Assembly (NCBI GenBank): GCA_028345065.1
Contig: JAOMCN010000002.1
Coordinates: forward strand, 1-64,000
Source of the DNA: Rhodospirillales bacterium
Lineage (GTDB): Bacteria > Pseudomonadota > Alphaproteobacteria > Rhodospirillales > UBA2165
Direction: 5' to 3'
Length of the DNA stretch: 64,000 nucleotides
A program made the position numbers and the translations under genes. Shown piece by piece: positions 53,388 through 61,479 of the stretch. The notes beneath the pieces were generated by a model. The model worked only from the letters and a program-made list of their open reading frames with translations, had not been told where the DNA came from and ran no database searches. How positions within the stretch are numbered: position 1 is the first letter of the stretch; every line of letters begins with the position of its first letter.

Positions 53388-54611
53388 ATGGATATGAAAA
53401 AAGGCTTTTACTCCTGTATATCGATCACTGTTTCTGAATGGCAAACTTGGCAGTTATTTCGGGAACTAAGAACCTCCGCAAATCGCTGGGTAGAAATTCA
53501 AATCGATGAACAAGGTAATATAAGTGACGACAGGGCAATTATAGAATTGTTTAACCGAGGCCCAGACCTAACCCCTGATTTTGAGCAAGATATTCTTATT
53601 GTTGTTGCTAAAGTTTTTGATGATCAGATGCAGGAGCGACTAACTCATGATACAAACGACATCTACTATTGTGGTATTGATTTAGTAGATTCTGTATTTG
53701 CGGTCACGGAACGCAATACTAAACTACTCGAGGTTCGGGGAATAAATTTACAAAAACCCTTGTTTGAACAACAGTGGTTAAAGTTCCGTTCCAACGATGA
53801 TATAAGCAGATCATTAAAAAATGGAAACTACTTTGATATCATCGAACAGAATGAAGACAATACTAAATCAGTTGGCATTGGAGATCCGGTAAAAGACCAA
53901 GTAGCCAATGCTTTGGGGTTTCGATTTTATCCAGATATATCAGATAACAATTGGACGCCATCTGCCTTAACTGAGTTATTTAGTTTTCAAAGAAAACTAC
54001 CCATCTCCGGAGGGGACGACCCCACCCCTACTCACACTGATCTTGACTACTGTATTGACCTTGGCCTTCTAGCAAGACGACGTTTAGATAAGAAACTCAC
54101 CAAAAGCTTTCTCGAATATGGTGGATATATTAATTATAAAACTGTCGATGACTTAGTAGCTTTTGTTTTGGATACAAACGTCGAAGCGATTTTCGATAAA
54201 ATTCAAGAAGATGAACCGCTAGATTTTATAGTGCGTCCCGAGGCGCATTTGTTATTTTTGAAGTGGAAGGAAAAGTTTTTTGAAAACTCAAAGATCGAAT
54301 GGGAAGGTCTAAGAAGCGACGTAAAACGTCTTATCGAAGGCGACAAAAACGTGATTTCCCAACAAGCCCTCTTCTTACTCACGTGTTATGGTGGTCCAGC
54401 CGCCTTATCAAACCTCCCCAAAGACTTTAAAAAAGAAGTTGGACTGGAGACTTCTCCCCCTTTCTCAGAAATTATCGATCCTGTAACACCTTTCCAACTC
54501 ACTTGGGGCCAAGTTTTCATCGAAAAAAACCAGGATCTACTCGGGAAAATAACCATATACTTTGCATATGCCGTATTACTTTTGCAGGTCGTTTTGATTT
54601 TATTTTTTTAA
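53388..54611 (+). CDS. Hypothetical protein with C-terminal membrane anchor
   Basis: 407 aa. The first ~380 residues are soluble with no family I recognise; the last ~20 (IYFAYAVLLLQVVLILFF) form one hydrophobic helix reaching the very C-terminus, so the protein is probably tail-anchored. It is the last gene of the AT-rich Dpd block, 130 bases after the helicase, with similar base composition to it. A membrane-linked effector or an unrelated passenger are both possible. Confidence 0.6.
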   Translation: MDMKKGFYSCISITVSEWQTWQLFRELRTSANRWVEIQIDEQGNISDDRAIIELFNRGPDLTPDFEQDILIVVAKVFDDQMQERLTHDTNDIYYCGIDLVDSVFAVTERNTKLLEVRGINLQKPLFEQQWLKFRSNDDISRSLKNGNYFDIIEQNEDNTKSVGIGDPVKDQVANALGFRFYPDISDNNWTPSALTELFSFQRKLPISGGDDPTPTHTDLDYCIDLGLLARRRLDKKLTKSFLEYGGYINYKTVDDLVAFVLDTNVEAIFDKIQEDEPLDFIVRPEAHLLFLKWKEKFFENSKIEWEGLRSDVKRLIEGDKNVISQQALFLLTCYGGPAALSNLPKDFKKEVGLETSPPFSEIIDPVTPFQLTWGQVFIEKNQDLLGKITIYFAYAVLLLQVVLILFF

Positions 54612-54742
54612 ACTCTCCGTATGCATTAATTACTACAATGACATCTGCGAAAACAAATCTCTCTAATATGCTTTTTTGAGAGTATCCACGACCCTAGACA
54701 TTTGCTGCGATACCTTCCCTTCCTTCATAAGAAGGTTATGCC

Positions 54743-55171
54743 CTATCGCTTCGAACCAAAAGTGATCTGGGTTTTACCGAGGTTAATGTAAATAGTATTA
54801 CCTTCATTTCTACAGGTGGGGCATTGGTTTCTACGTTTGAGTACAATTAGCTGGCTCTCGCAATTGCCTTGTGCAAATTGATGGGCAAAGGTAACCGCTG
54901 TTTGCGGTTTTGTCCCCAGACCACATTTGTAGCATTTTATAGACATTTTTGCATTACAGGCATCAAATCTTCGCGCCGTCCAACCTCCCAACCGCCTTCT
55001 ATAACCTTCGTCCCTTATTTTGTTTCGATCTCTTTGGATCTGCCTTTCAATACGCCGATCGTCAGCTTCGGTTTGCAACTTTATTCGTTGCTTTCTGGAT
55101 AAATGATCTCCATTTGATTTTCTGCTCATTTCGAGACCACGCTGTATGTTACGGGACAGTGTTTTGTACAT
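54743..55171 (-). CDS. Small basic zinc-finger protein
   Basis: 142 aa. The start at 55171 has AGAGGAG 8 bases upstream. The N-terminal half is a long, strongly basic helix (RIERQIQRDRNKIRDEGYRRR). The C-terminal half has a likely four-cysteine zinc finger (CYKCG, then CPTC). This resembles small DNA- or RNA-binding phage/plasmid proteins; no specific family recognised. It marks the return of the minus-strand gene set after the Dpd block. Confidence 0.6.
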   Translation of the reverse strand: MYKTLSRNIQRGLEMSRKSNGDHLSRKQRIKLQTEADDRRIERQIQRDRNKIRDEGYRRRLGGWTARRFDACNAKMSIKCYKCGLGTKPQTAVTFAHQFAQGNCESQLIVLKRRNQCPTCRNEGNTIYINLGKTQITFGSKR

Positions 55172-55232
55172 TTATAAAACTCCTCTTTATGTATTAGAGA
55201 CGTTACTTTTCTGGAAAACTAATTGGTTCCGG

Positions 55233-55607
55233 TTAGTTCAATGAATTCAGCCAGATCCACGTGAACTCCCAGTGGCTTAATTCGAAAACCACTAGCGTAA
55301 TCCCGTCGATGGTTTCAAGAAGCCTCACTCCACCATCATCAGCGACGGCATCAAAAGCCTGTACTGCCCACAAAGCCTCTCGACCCCATAAATTGGCGGT
55401 TTCCTTGAGCAGGATCCCGGCGTTTAATGTATCGCCGTAATTATGGACCAATACCCCTTCGTAGAATGCCCGCACGAGAAATTGCTGGACATCCTGTAGG
55501 GCTTCGATGGTGTAACCGCGAGCCACTGCTTTTTCGACCTCACTATTTGGCAATCCGTAAGTGTCTATTTTTTGGGAAATTAGGTCCTTAGAAATGATTT
55601 TGTTCAT
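55233..55607 (-). CDS. Hypothetical 124-aa protein behind an attenuator-like leader
   Basis: Start set at the ATG at 55607, with AAAGGAAAG about 7 bases upstream; the track start at 55673 would pass through a terminator hairpin. The product is acidic and aromatic-rich at the end (SHWEFTWIWLNSLN). No family recognised. A T-rich terminator hairpin (55642-55675) stands between it and a 14-codon peptide ORF, so expression may depend on read-through. Confidence 0.6.
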   Translation of the reverse strand: MNKIISKDLISQKIDTYGLPNSEVEKAVARGYTIEALQDVQQFLVRAFYEGVLVHNYGDTLNAGILLKETANLWGREALWAVQAFDAVADDGGVRLLETIDGITLVVFELSHWEFTWIWLNSLN

Positions 55608-55641
55608 GCGAGCTTTCCTTTTACAAAAGTTGTGGGAAAAT

Positions 55642-55675
55642 AAAAAAAAGTGCCGACCATGAATGACCGGCACTT
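55642..55675 (-). terminator. Rho-independent terminator upstream of 55607 gene
   Basis: On the minus strand AAGTGCCG and CGGCACTT pair over 8 bp around a 12-base loop and are followed by eight T residues. It overlaps the stop codon of the small ORF at 55674-55718 and lies only about 35 bases before the next start codon, an attenuator-like position. Confidence 0.75.
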
Positions 55676-55718
55676 ACTCATTATCTGCAAACCAGAACCA
55701 CTTACGTGCTTCCGGCAT
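55674..55718 (-). CDS. 14-aa leader-peptide-like ORF (MPEARKWFWFADNE)
   Basis: A 14-codon frame with two Trp and two Phe codons in a row (WFWF) ends inside the stem of the terminator at 55642-55675. That is the layout of an attenuator leader peptide. Its SD is weak and distant. Translation is unproven. Confidence 0.35.
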   Translation of the reverse strand: MPEARKWFWFADNE

Positions 55719-55727
55719 TTTGTGTAA

Positions 55728-55760
55728 CTAATTATCCTGCTTGAATTCTTTTTTCCTCAT
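55728..55760 (-). CDS. 10-aa ORF with good ribosome-binding site
   Basis: MRKKEFKQDN with AAGGAG 10 bases upstream. It lies between two terminators, immediately before the 14-codon ORF. It may be translated, or it may simply be a translated leader. No function can be assigned. Confidence 0.25.
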   Translation of the reverse strand: MRKKEFKQDN

Positions 55761-55783
55761 TCAGTGTATTCTCCTTACTGCAT

Positions 55784-55816
55784 AAAAAAAGGCGCTGGTC
55801 TTAAACGACCACCGCC
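55784..55816 (-). terminator. Rho-independent terminator ending an untranslated unit
   Basis: On the minus strand GGCG-G-TGGTC-GTTTAA-GACCA-G-CGCC folds as a 9-bp stem with one internal mismatch, followed by seven T residues. There is no coding gene between this and the terminator at 56124-56145, so it probably ends a non-coding transcript. Confidence 0.75.
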
Positions 55817-56052
55817 GGCGCACCTCACCCACTTACTTGCTTTACGGTGCCAATGGAGTTCACTTTCCCCTACGCAGAGCGCCTCGCCACGAAGACGCAA
55901 AAACCCCTAGGCGGGCTAATGCCTATCGTATTAGCAGAAACATTGCGCTCTAGTGAGACATATACAGCGAGAAACTCATTTTAGTTGATAGAAAAGCTCG
56001 CGTTTCCCAAGGCTGGTTAGCCCTGATCAACAACGCTGTTAATATAATTACA
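55784..56052 (-). ncRNA. Candidate small RNA of about 265 nt
   Basis: The minus strand carries a promoter-like pair, TTGACA (56081-56086) and GACAAT (56057-56062), with an 18-base spacer. This is followed by about 265 bases with no credible ORF and then a strong terminator at 55784. Internal hairpins such as GCTAAT-N9-ATTAGC are present. No known RNA family recognised. Confidence 0.4.
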
Positions 56053-56123
56053 TTTGATTGTCGGGGCAACATTTAAATCCTGTCAATTTTACGGCAAAAC
56101 ACTCTTATCGGCCCTTTTCCCGC

Positions 56124-56145
56124 AAAAAAGGGGCCGAAGCCCCTT
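56124..56145 (-). terminator. Rho-independent terminator of the 56144-56509 gene
   Basis: On the minus strand AAGGGGC-TTCG-GCCCCTT is a perfect 7-bp stem with a TTCG tetraloop, followed by a run of T residues. It overlaps the stop codon of the gene it ends. Confidence 0.85.
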
Positions 56146-56509
56146 AATGACATTTACGAAAACAGATCTCTCGAAGCTTTTCTTCCGGGAAATTGAACGA
56201 CCCGAAGCACTTCTTTACCAGTTTATTCCCCTTACAGGGATCTGCCTCATCCAGGTCTTCATAAATTTCATAAATGAACCTTATTTCGACACTTTCCGTC
56301 TCCCTGTCGAAGCGGCCGATACACGTGTGGCGGTCGTTATAGTATTGATCCCATTTAGATCTATCGGTTATGAACCTCGTTTGTTCGAGCCGGATTTCCC
56401 ATTCCCACCGTGTTTCAAGGTAATCCCTGTAGACATGGAGAGCCATCTTCTCAAGAACCTGCCGACCGTCGGCACCGAGTCCTTCTGGGATATTCTCCTG
56501 ATTTTCCAT
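56144..56509 (-). CDS. Uncharacterised 121-aa protein, tandem paralogue A
   Basis: The start has GAGGAGG upstream. It resembles the gene at 56599-56931 at both ends: ENIPEGLGADGRQVLEKMAL versus ENIPRELGPNGHRVLKEMAL, and FPEEKLREICFRKCH versus FPEAKIKELWLQKCH. The conserved C-terminal KCH suggests a functional Cys-His pair. No known family recognised. The plus-strand ORF 56054-56512 is its shadow. It ends in a strong terminator, so the pair forms one transcription unit. Confidence 0.7.
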   Translation of the reverse strand: MENQENIPEGLGADGRQVLEKMALHVYRDYLETRWEWEIRLEQTRFITDRSKWDQYYNDRHTCIGRFDRETESVEIRFIYEIYEDLDEADPCKGNKLVKKCFGSFNFPEEKLREICFRKCH

Positions 56510-56598
56510 TAAAAATACACCTCCTCAGGTTTCGTGCGAACGGGAGACGTCCCCCTGCCCGCATTCAGGGCCCCGGTTGTTGAAAGCCCCCCTCTCCC

Positions 56599-56931
56599 CT
56601 AGTGACACTTCTGTAGCCAGAGCTCCTTAATTTTTGCTTCCGGAAAGACAACTGAGCCGTCATATCTGATATTCCCGGGGTAACGATCACACCCTGGAAC
56701 CTCAAACATGATTTCAACACTTCCATGTTCCGGGTGCATCCGACCGTAATAACAATATTCCTCGTCGGGGTAATGTCGTCCATCAGCACCAAAATGCAGT
56801 GGATTGAGTTCTTCCGGGTAGTAAACAATCTCGCTTTCGATCCACCACGAGTAAACATAGAGAGCCATTTCCTTGAGAACCCGATGCCCGTTGGGGCCGA
56901 GTTCCCGGGGGATATTCTCCCGTTTTTCCAT
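56599..56931 (-). CDS. Uncharacterised 110-aa protein, tandem paralogue B
   Basis: The start has TTGGAGGTG upstream. It is the upstream partner of the paralogue at 56144, with matching N-terminal ENIP...VL..MAL.VY and C-terminal KCH motifs; the middles differ. A tandem duplication is the simplest origin. The product is rich in Tyr, acidic and cytosolic. No function assigned. Confidence 0.7.
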   Translation of the reverse strand: MEKRENIPRELGPNGHRVLKEMALYVYSWWIESEIVYYPEELNPLHFGADGRHYPDEEYCYYGRMHPEHGSVEIMFEVPGCDRYPGNIRYDGSVVFPEAKIKELWLQKCH

Positions 56932-57026
56932 AAATCAGACACCTCCAAAGGTATACGCGCGCCCAATTGCGCAACGTTCATAAGAGATGTTTTTAGAGCG
57001 AAGGGGGTATCCCCCTTTCCTGAATT

Positions 57027-57578
57027 TTATCCGGGTTCATATTTGCCTCCGTCATCCTTGACCGGAAAGTTCCTTTTGTACCAGTCCTCCACGCGACCGC
57101 TCCCCCAGATGCAATAATATCTGTCCCACGGCTGGCTCGACGCCACCACCCTTGCTGGCTCCCCCATCTCCCTGAGATGTGCCTGAAGGAGTGATATACT
57201 GAGGTCCTTCTGACCTGCACCGCGGCCTGCACAACGGGCGCTTATCTGAAGACCCTTGTTGTAAATCTTATGAACAAAGTCCAGTCCCCCGACCTCCCCA
57301 TTCCGGCCCCTGAGTTTCTCCCCGATATTCAGATCATGAAGAAGCTTGTACGCTTCCGCGTAGGGACTTCCGCTATCTCCCCAGACCGGAAGACCGTCAC
57401 GCCAAAGTCCAATCATGTGGGACCATTCTCCAGTGATAACGACCAGTTTATAATCAGTCCGAATGGGGGCGTCTATGACCGGCCCCGAACCGGACCCTAT
57501 GGCGGCGATGTAGCGTTGAAGCGTTGCAGCGGTCACGAGCTGCCCTGCCCCGACGAGAAACGTACGACGACTTATCAT
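57027..57578 (-). CDS. Tat-exported hypothetical protein
   Basis: 183 aa. The N-terminus MISRRTFLVGAGQLVTAA is a twin-arginine signal, so the protein should be exported folded, perhaps with a cofactor. The mature part has no known motif. AAGGAAAG precedes the ATG. The 95 bases upstream are clearly related to the upstream region of the lipoprotein unit at 61.4 kb, including the shared operator site, so both are probably controlled together. Confidence 0.65.
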   Translation of the reverse strand: MISRRTFLVGAGQLVTAATLQRYIAAIGSGSGPVIDAPIRTDYKLVVITGEWSHMIGLWRDGLPVWGDSGSPYAEAYKLLHDLNIGEKLRGRNGEVGGLDFVHKIYNKGLQISARCAGRGAGQKDLSISLLQAHLREMGEPARVVASSQPWDRYYCIWGSGRVEDWYKRNFPVKDDGGKYEPG

Positions 57579-57668
57579 TTAATCTTTCCTTCTCTTTAGT
57601 GCTTTCGGCTGGATGCCGCGGCGCACAATCTGAAGATCAAATGCCGTAAATCGGAACCTACCTTTTCA

Positions 57669-57687
57669 ATGTGACAAATTTGGTCAT
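57669..57687 (-). promoter_or_regulatory. Candidate operator, site 4 of 5
   Basis: On the minus strand the site reads ATGACCAAATTTGTCACAT, about 90 bases upstream of the Tat-protein ATG. Both halves fit the shared pattern. The leader that follows (TTTGA-CTTCAG-TTGT-C ... AAAGCACTAAAGAGA) is also found after site 5. Confidence 0.5.
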
Positions 57688-57707
57688 ACGTAGAGTAATT
57701 ACCTTAT

Positions 57708-58181
57708 TCATCCTAATCTCTCCTCACTAAGAAAAGTCCCATAGACCTGCACCCAATCCAGCCTGAGTGACTGACCAATAATAGCGCTGACAAAATTTGC
57801 ATGTTCAAATTCAACATCGGTTTCCAGAGAAGCCCCCTGCTCGTCTGTAAATTGAGGTGGAAACACCATCACAGCAGGTATTTCTACATACTCTTCTTCA
57901 GGTGACACAAAGAACTTTTCAAATCGCTCTTCGCGACCTCGCCAGTGTTGATATGTAGGAAAGATTTTGTTGACTTTGAGTTCAGGTCCAACCGCACCTG
58001 AGAAAGCATGATCAAAGACGCCTTCTCCATGTAATCCAAGGAGGATCTCGTCCATGTAAGTACGATAGACTGCAGAAAAACTCAGGTTTTTGTGGTGGGC
58101 CGTTTCTTTCAGCATTTCATAGCGATCCCCATCAGGGGCACCGAAAACAAAAGTAATGTCGCGATATGTTTGAGTAAGCAT
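57708..58181 (-). CDS. Hypothetical 157-aa protein
   Basis: Start set at the ATG at 58181 because AAGGG lies 9 bases upstream; the ATG at 58187 would leave too short a gap. Soluble, acidic, no recognised domain. YRDITFVFGAPDGDRYEML near the N-terminus and a strand-rich C-terminus suggest a small alpha/beta protein. It appears to stand alone. Confidence 0.55.
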   Translation of the reverse strand: MLTQTYRDITFVFGAPDGDRYEMLKETAHHKNLSFSAVYRTYMDEILLGLHGEGVFDHAFSGAVGPELKVNKIFPTYQHWRGREERFEKFFVSPEEEYVEIPAVMVFPPQFTDEQGASLETDVEFEHANFVSAIIGQSLRLDWVQVYGTFLSEERLG

Positions 58182-58447
58182 GGTCATATTCCCTTTTCAA
58201 AATTGCAAAGAACTGCAATCCGCAAAGAGAATGATTGGTATTGGGAAGGTTTAGAACGTGTGAGGTCGTTACTACACCAGAACGATTAGGTCGTTACTAT
58301 TCCAATCCAAACATTCGTTTGGGATTAAGTATTATATAGGCCTGGGTGGGATGAAATTCAACGGCAGTGGTTCGTTGTAGAAGAAGCAAAGCTGTTCATG
58401 GTCTGCTATGCTTTTAATGACCTGGCTAAATAAAGGGGAAGTTAATT

Positions 58448-58657
58448 ATGAGACTGGAATTTGTAGTCGTAATTGGAATTGTTCTACTTATGCATAGTAT
58501 TTATTGGGCAGGTGCAATTGCCAGTAGAAAAGAACAAGGAGATCGTTGGAGTGATTTAAAACTCATGGCCTTCTCCTTTCCGTTGTATACAGTGGCATCC
58601 TCAATCCCAACATTCATAGTCGTAGGTTTACTATATTGGTGGCTTTACGCATTTTAG
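58448..58657 (+). CDS. 69-aa two-TM membrane protein
   Basis: AAAGGGGAAG precedes the ATG. Two hydrophobic segments (about residues 5-25 and 45-67) flank a polar loop with KEQGDRWSD. No family recognised. It is isolated between minus-strand genes. Confidence 0.55.
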   Translation: MRLEFVVVIGIVLLMHSIYWAGAIASRKEQGDRWSDLKLMAFSFPLYTVASSIPTFIVVGLLYWWLYAF

Positions 58658-58730
58658 AGGAGAGGTGAAAATGGTTGATTTCCGCAGCAACGTTACGTTG
58701 TAATATGTATGAAGGAAGCCGCTCCTGGCT

Positions 58731-59369
58731 TCACATCCGCAGGAAGATCAGGTGATTATGGTACCAACCTGGATCTTCGGCAGGTTTTTGGTAGGCAACG
58801 ATTGCTCTTGCTCCAAGAATGACCTTGAGATGCTTTGCAAGCGATAAGCCCCGCCCATTAAAGTCATCCCAGTTGATGTCGCCCTCTCTCTCTGAATAAC
58901 AACCGAGGTTCTCAAATTCCAGCTGCCAGAACGCCAGTTTTTGTGCAATCTCACGAACTTGCGGCCAATTGGGAAATTTCTCGACGAGGCTCGTGTGACT
59001 GTGACCATCGATGGCAAAAGAGCCGCAATCACAACAGACAGAGATCTGGATGAATGTAATGTCCTGCCTGGAGTTATCACCGAAGGCTTCTTCCCAGTGA
59101 TAACCATGCCTACGGAAGACTATTTCTCTCCAGGACGTGGTAATTTCTTCGCCGTCAACAACGTAGCGATCAGTGAACCTTGCGATGACGTGGCGACGTC
59201 CCTCAAGAATTCCCATCTCCTTTAGGTCTGATTTGCGGAAGCGGAAAGAACTGTTTTTGTATTTGGGATGTGAAAAGGAATACGGAAGGAGATCCTCACG
59301 CGTATCTCCATCCCGGATTTGGATTACATGTCGATAGTCTTTCGCAACAACAGCGTTAATTTCAGACAA
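58731..59369 (-). CDS. Hypothetical 212-aa protein with TTG start
   Basis: The start is TTG at 59369, supported by AGGAGG 5 bases upstream. The product is soluble. A SVCCDCGSF cluster followed by DGHSHTS (two His) near the middle could bind metal. No family recognised. It stands between a plus-strand small membrane gene and the DUF2130 gene, apparently with its own promoter. Confidence 0.6.
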   Translation of the reverse strand: MSEINAVVAKDYRHVIQIRDGDTREDLLPYSFSHPKYKNSSFRFRKSDLKEMGILEGRRHVIARFTDRYVVDGEEITTSWREIVFRRHGYHWEEAFGDNSRQDITFIQISVCCDCGSFAIDGHSHTSLVEKFPNWPQVREIAQKLAFWQLEFENLGCYSEREGDINWDDFNGRGLSLAKHLKVILGARAIVAYQKPAEDPGWYHNHLIFLRM

Positions 59370-59467
59370 ATTGACCTCCTACGCACGTAAAGCATCGGCA
59401 AAATGCCGACGACGTTCATAGTAGAATCAATGTGTCGATGAACTCAGATAGGAATATCCATGCCCCT

Positions 59468-60766
59468 TCATTCCGTCTCATCGGCAAATAAAGAGGGATC
59501 CTGCTCGATTAACGGCAATTCGAGACCTTCAATTTCCTGGAGGCCTCGACCCGCTATACCTTGTAAATCGCCATACATCCCGACGGTCGCCTCAATGACG
59601 TTCTGGATCTGGGTGTCACGCTTCGCCCATGAACGCATCATTGCTTTTTTTTCACGATCGAGGTCACCTTGCATATCCGAGATTTTTTCGACGATTGCCT
59701 CGACGCGATGCCGAAAATTCGGTCCCATCAGGTAGCCGTAGACTAACTCCATTTTAGTCTGCTGCCCCTCCTGAGATTGTTTTGATTGAGCGACGTCTAT
59801 GAGACTTTGCCTCAGGGCCATTGCGAGCGGCAGAAAATATTGCGGCGCCGAAACCCAGACGCCTTCAATCTGATCGAAATTATCAACTTCCTTAGGCAAT
59901 GCCGTAGAGACGAGTATCGAGAATTCCGCTTTTGCGGAGCGCTGGTCATTTCGTAATTTGGCAAGCCAACCTTCACTCCAGTTCTTGGTGCGCTTCAATT
60001 CCCACAGGATAATGCCGCTTGCCTGACCTGTCGGTGACGTGACGCGTTGTATGATGTCACCACCGAATTCCCCCTTCGGAACGGGTTCAATGCTATCAAA
60101 GGGGAACTTTGCCTTTAACATCTCCTCGAGCTCGAGTTCGAGAACCTCACCCTGGAGTTGCTGGGAGCCCTGCTCCGCCCTTTTCTTCAGGTCCTCTATC
60201 TGACGTGTCATCGATGCGATCTTCTCTTCCCTTTCCGAGATTTTAAGATTTAGAGCACCTTCCGCTTCGAGCTTTGCCTTTTTCCGGACTTCCTCAACGG
60301 AATTCAGGACACGCGTCTCAACCGTCAACTCCAGTTCACGTTTTGCGTCATCGAGTGCACGCTTCTGCTTCAGGATGTCGGCTTGAGCTTTCTGCGCTTC
60401 CGCCAACTTCTCGTCGCGCTGCTGCAGGACACCCTGGAGTTCGGTGACTTCTTCGGTTTTTGCAGTCAATTCACCGGCAGTCGCTAATTTCGCTTTTTTC
60501 GCCTCATTTTCGACGATTTTAATCCGTTCTTCCTTCACCTTTTCGGAAACCTCGTCCTCGAGGTTTTTCCGGGCGGCGGCAATCTCGTTTTCCTTTTTCT
60601 TAAGGACGCCCTCCCTCTCACTTACCTTTTCAGCCTGTTCAGCCAGTTTGACCTCAAATTCCTGGCGTGTTGCCTCGATGAGAGGGCCTGCCAGTGACTC
60701 CGTCAACTTTATTTCCGTTGAGCAGGACGGACACGTGATCGTTGGTTCTGTCATTGGATCTGTCAT
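59468..60766 (-). CDS. DUF2130 domain protein
   Basis: 432 aa from the ATG at 60766 (GGAG 8 bases upstream); the track start is 17 codons earlier. It begins with a zinc-knuckle-like TCPSCSTEIKL, runs through about 200 residues of coiled coil, and ends in the DUF2130 domain (LKAKFPFDSIEPVPKGEFGGD, ILWELKRTKNWSEGW, FRHRVEAIVEKISDM). The E-x-K within WELKRTKNW and the preceding GGD recall a PD-(D/E)XK nuclease fold, which has been suggested for this family; activity is not proven. Stand-alone gene. Confidence 0.88.
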   Translation of the reverse strand: MTDPMTEPTITCPSCSTEIKLTESLAGPLIEATRQEFEVKLAEQAEKVSEREGVLKKKENEIAAARKNLEDEVSEKVKEERIKIVENEAKKAKLATAGELTAKTEEVTELQGVLQQRDEKLAEAQKAQADILKQKRALDDAKRELELTVETRVLNSVEEVRKKAKLEAEGALNLKISEREEKIASMTRQIEDLKKRAEQGSQQLQGEVLELELEEMLKAKFPFDSIEPVPKGEFGGDIIQRVTSPTGQASGIILWELKRTKNWSEGWLAKLRNDQRSAKAEFSILVSTALPKEVDNFDQIEGVWVSAPQYFLPLAMALRQSLIDVAQSKQSQEGQQTKMELVYGYLMGPNFRHRVEAIVEKISDMQGDLDREKKAMMRSWAKRDTQIQNVIEATVGMYGDLQGIAGRGLQEIEGLELPLIEQDPSLFADETE

Positions 60767-61036
60767 TCTGCAGTCTCCATAGTCGATATTTTGTAATGCG
60801 GAATTCCGGGGTTCCATAAACTACCATTCAATTCCCGGAAGCATATGTTTTTTCTTAATGACAATATGACCTCATTTCTTTTTCAGGCGGCGTTCCGGTC
60901 ATTTAAGGAGAGAAGTTCGATGTACCTGGTTTATAGGCATTGACTGCAGTTGAATGTTTTCAGACATTTGAAGACCCATTCCACCTGCCGAATATAATAA
61001 AAACGTGCGTTGAATAGTGATCAATCGGGTATGTCC

Positions 61037-61393
61037 CTACCCCGTCAGGGTGTAGCCCCTTCCATCCAGACAACCGGCGATTTCGTCGTCGTATTTTTTT
61101 CTTTCCGTCTCGAACCCTGCTGCCAGACCGATGACCCCGCCTAAGGACGCGAAGGCGATAATTCCCTCCACTCCGGTTACCAATAATGAGGCACCATAGA
61201 ATGCCCCGATGAGAGACCCGACGGTCCCGAGAACGACGGTCGTAGTCGTCGCCTTGAGAACGTTTCTCCCCCGGCACTCGAGGAGATCCGTCTCGTATTT
61301 CGCCTGATCGAAGTTCATCGCAGTACGATCCACCTCCGGGGAAGCGCAGGCAGCGAGAAGAATGGTCAATGAGATAATGATAAAATTATTCAA
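61037..61393 (-). CDS. Small lipoprotein with glycine-rich membrane-type segment
   Basis: 118 aa from TTG at 61393, with AGAGGAA 8 bases upstream. The lipobox LLAAC appears around residue 15, so the protein is lipid-anchored. A glycine-rich hydrophobic region (VVLGTVGSLIGAFYGASLL ... SLGGVIGLAAGFETE) resembles glycine-zipper lipoproteins. The track start at 61471 is far upstream and would bury the signal. It probably shares a transcript with the tiny ORF at 61417-61479. Confidence 0.7.
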   Translation of the reverse strand: MNNFIIISLTILLAACASPEVDRTAMNFDQAKYETDLLECRGRNVLKATTTTVVLGTVGSLIGAFYGASLLVTGVEGIIAFASLGGVIGLAAGFETERKKYDDEIAGCLDGRGYTLTG

Positions 61394-61416
61394 GGCGTTA
61401 TTTCCTCTGACGCTTC

Positions 61417-61479
61417 CTATAGGGGAACCATAAAGTAGAACCAAAGCGCCATGGAGATACCGCCGACCCAATTGACCAC
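61417..61479 (-). CDS. 20-aa hydrophobic peptide ORF
   Basis: GTG-started frame MVNWVGGISMALWFYFMVPL, ending in TAG, with AGAGGA 7 bases upstream. The whole peptide would span a membrane. It follows the conserved leader and operator site 5 and precedes the lipoprotein gene. An ATG two bases upstream in another frame (MWSIGSAVSPWRFG...) is an alternative. Translation is unproven. Confidence 0.35.
   Translation of the reverse strand: MVNWVGGISMALWFYFMVPL

Noticed and set aside
56054-56512. 152-aa plus-strand ORF
   Set aside because: Shadow of the minus-strand paralogue gene at 56144-56509, which has a good SD, a terminator and a tandem homologue.
59460-59735. 91-aa plus-strand ORF
   Set aside because: It lies antisense within the conserved DUF2130 domain and has no independent support.
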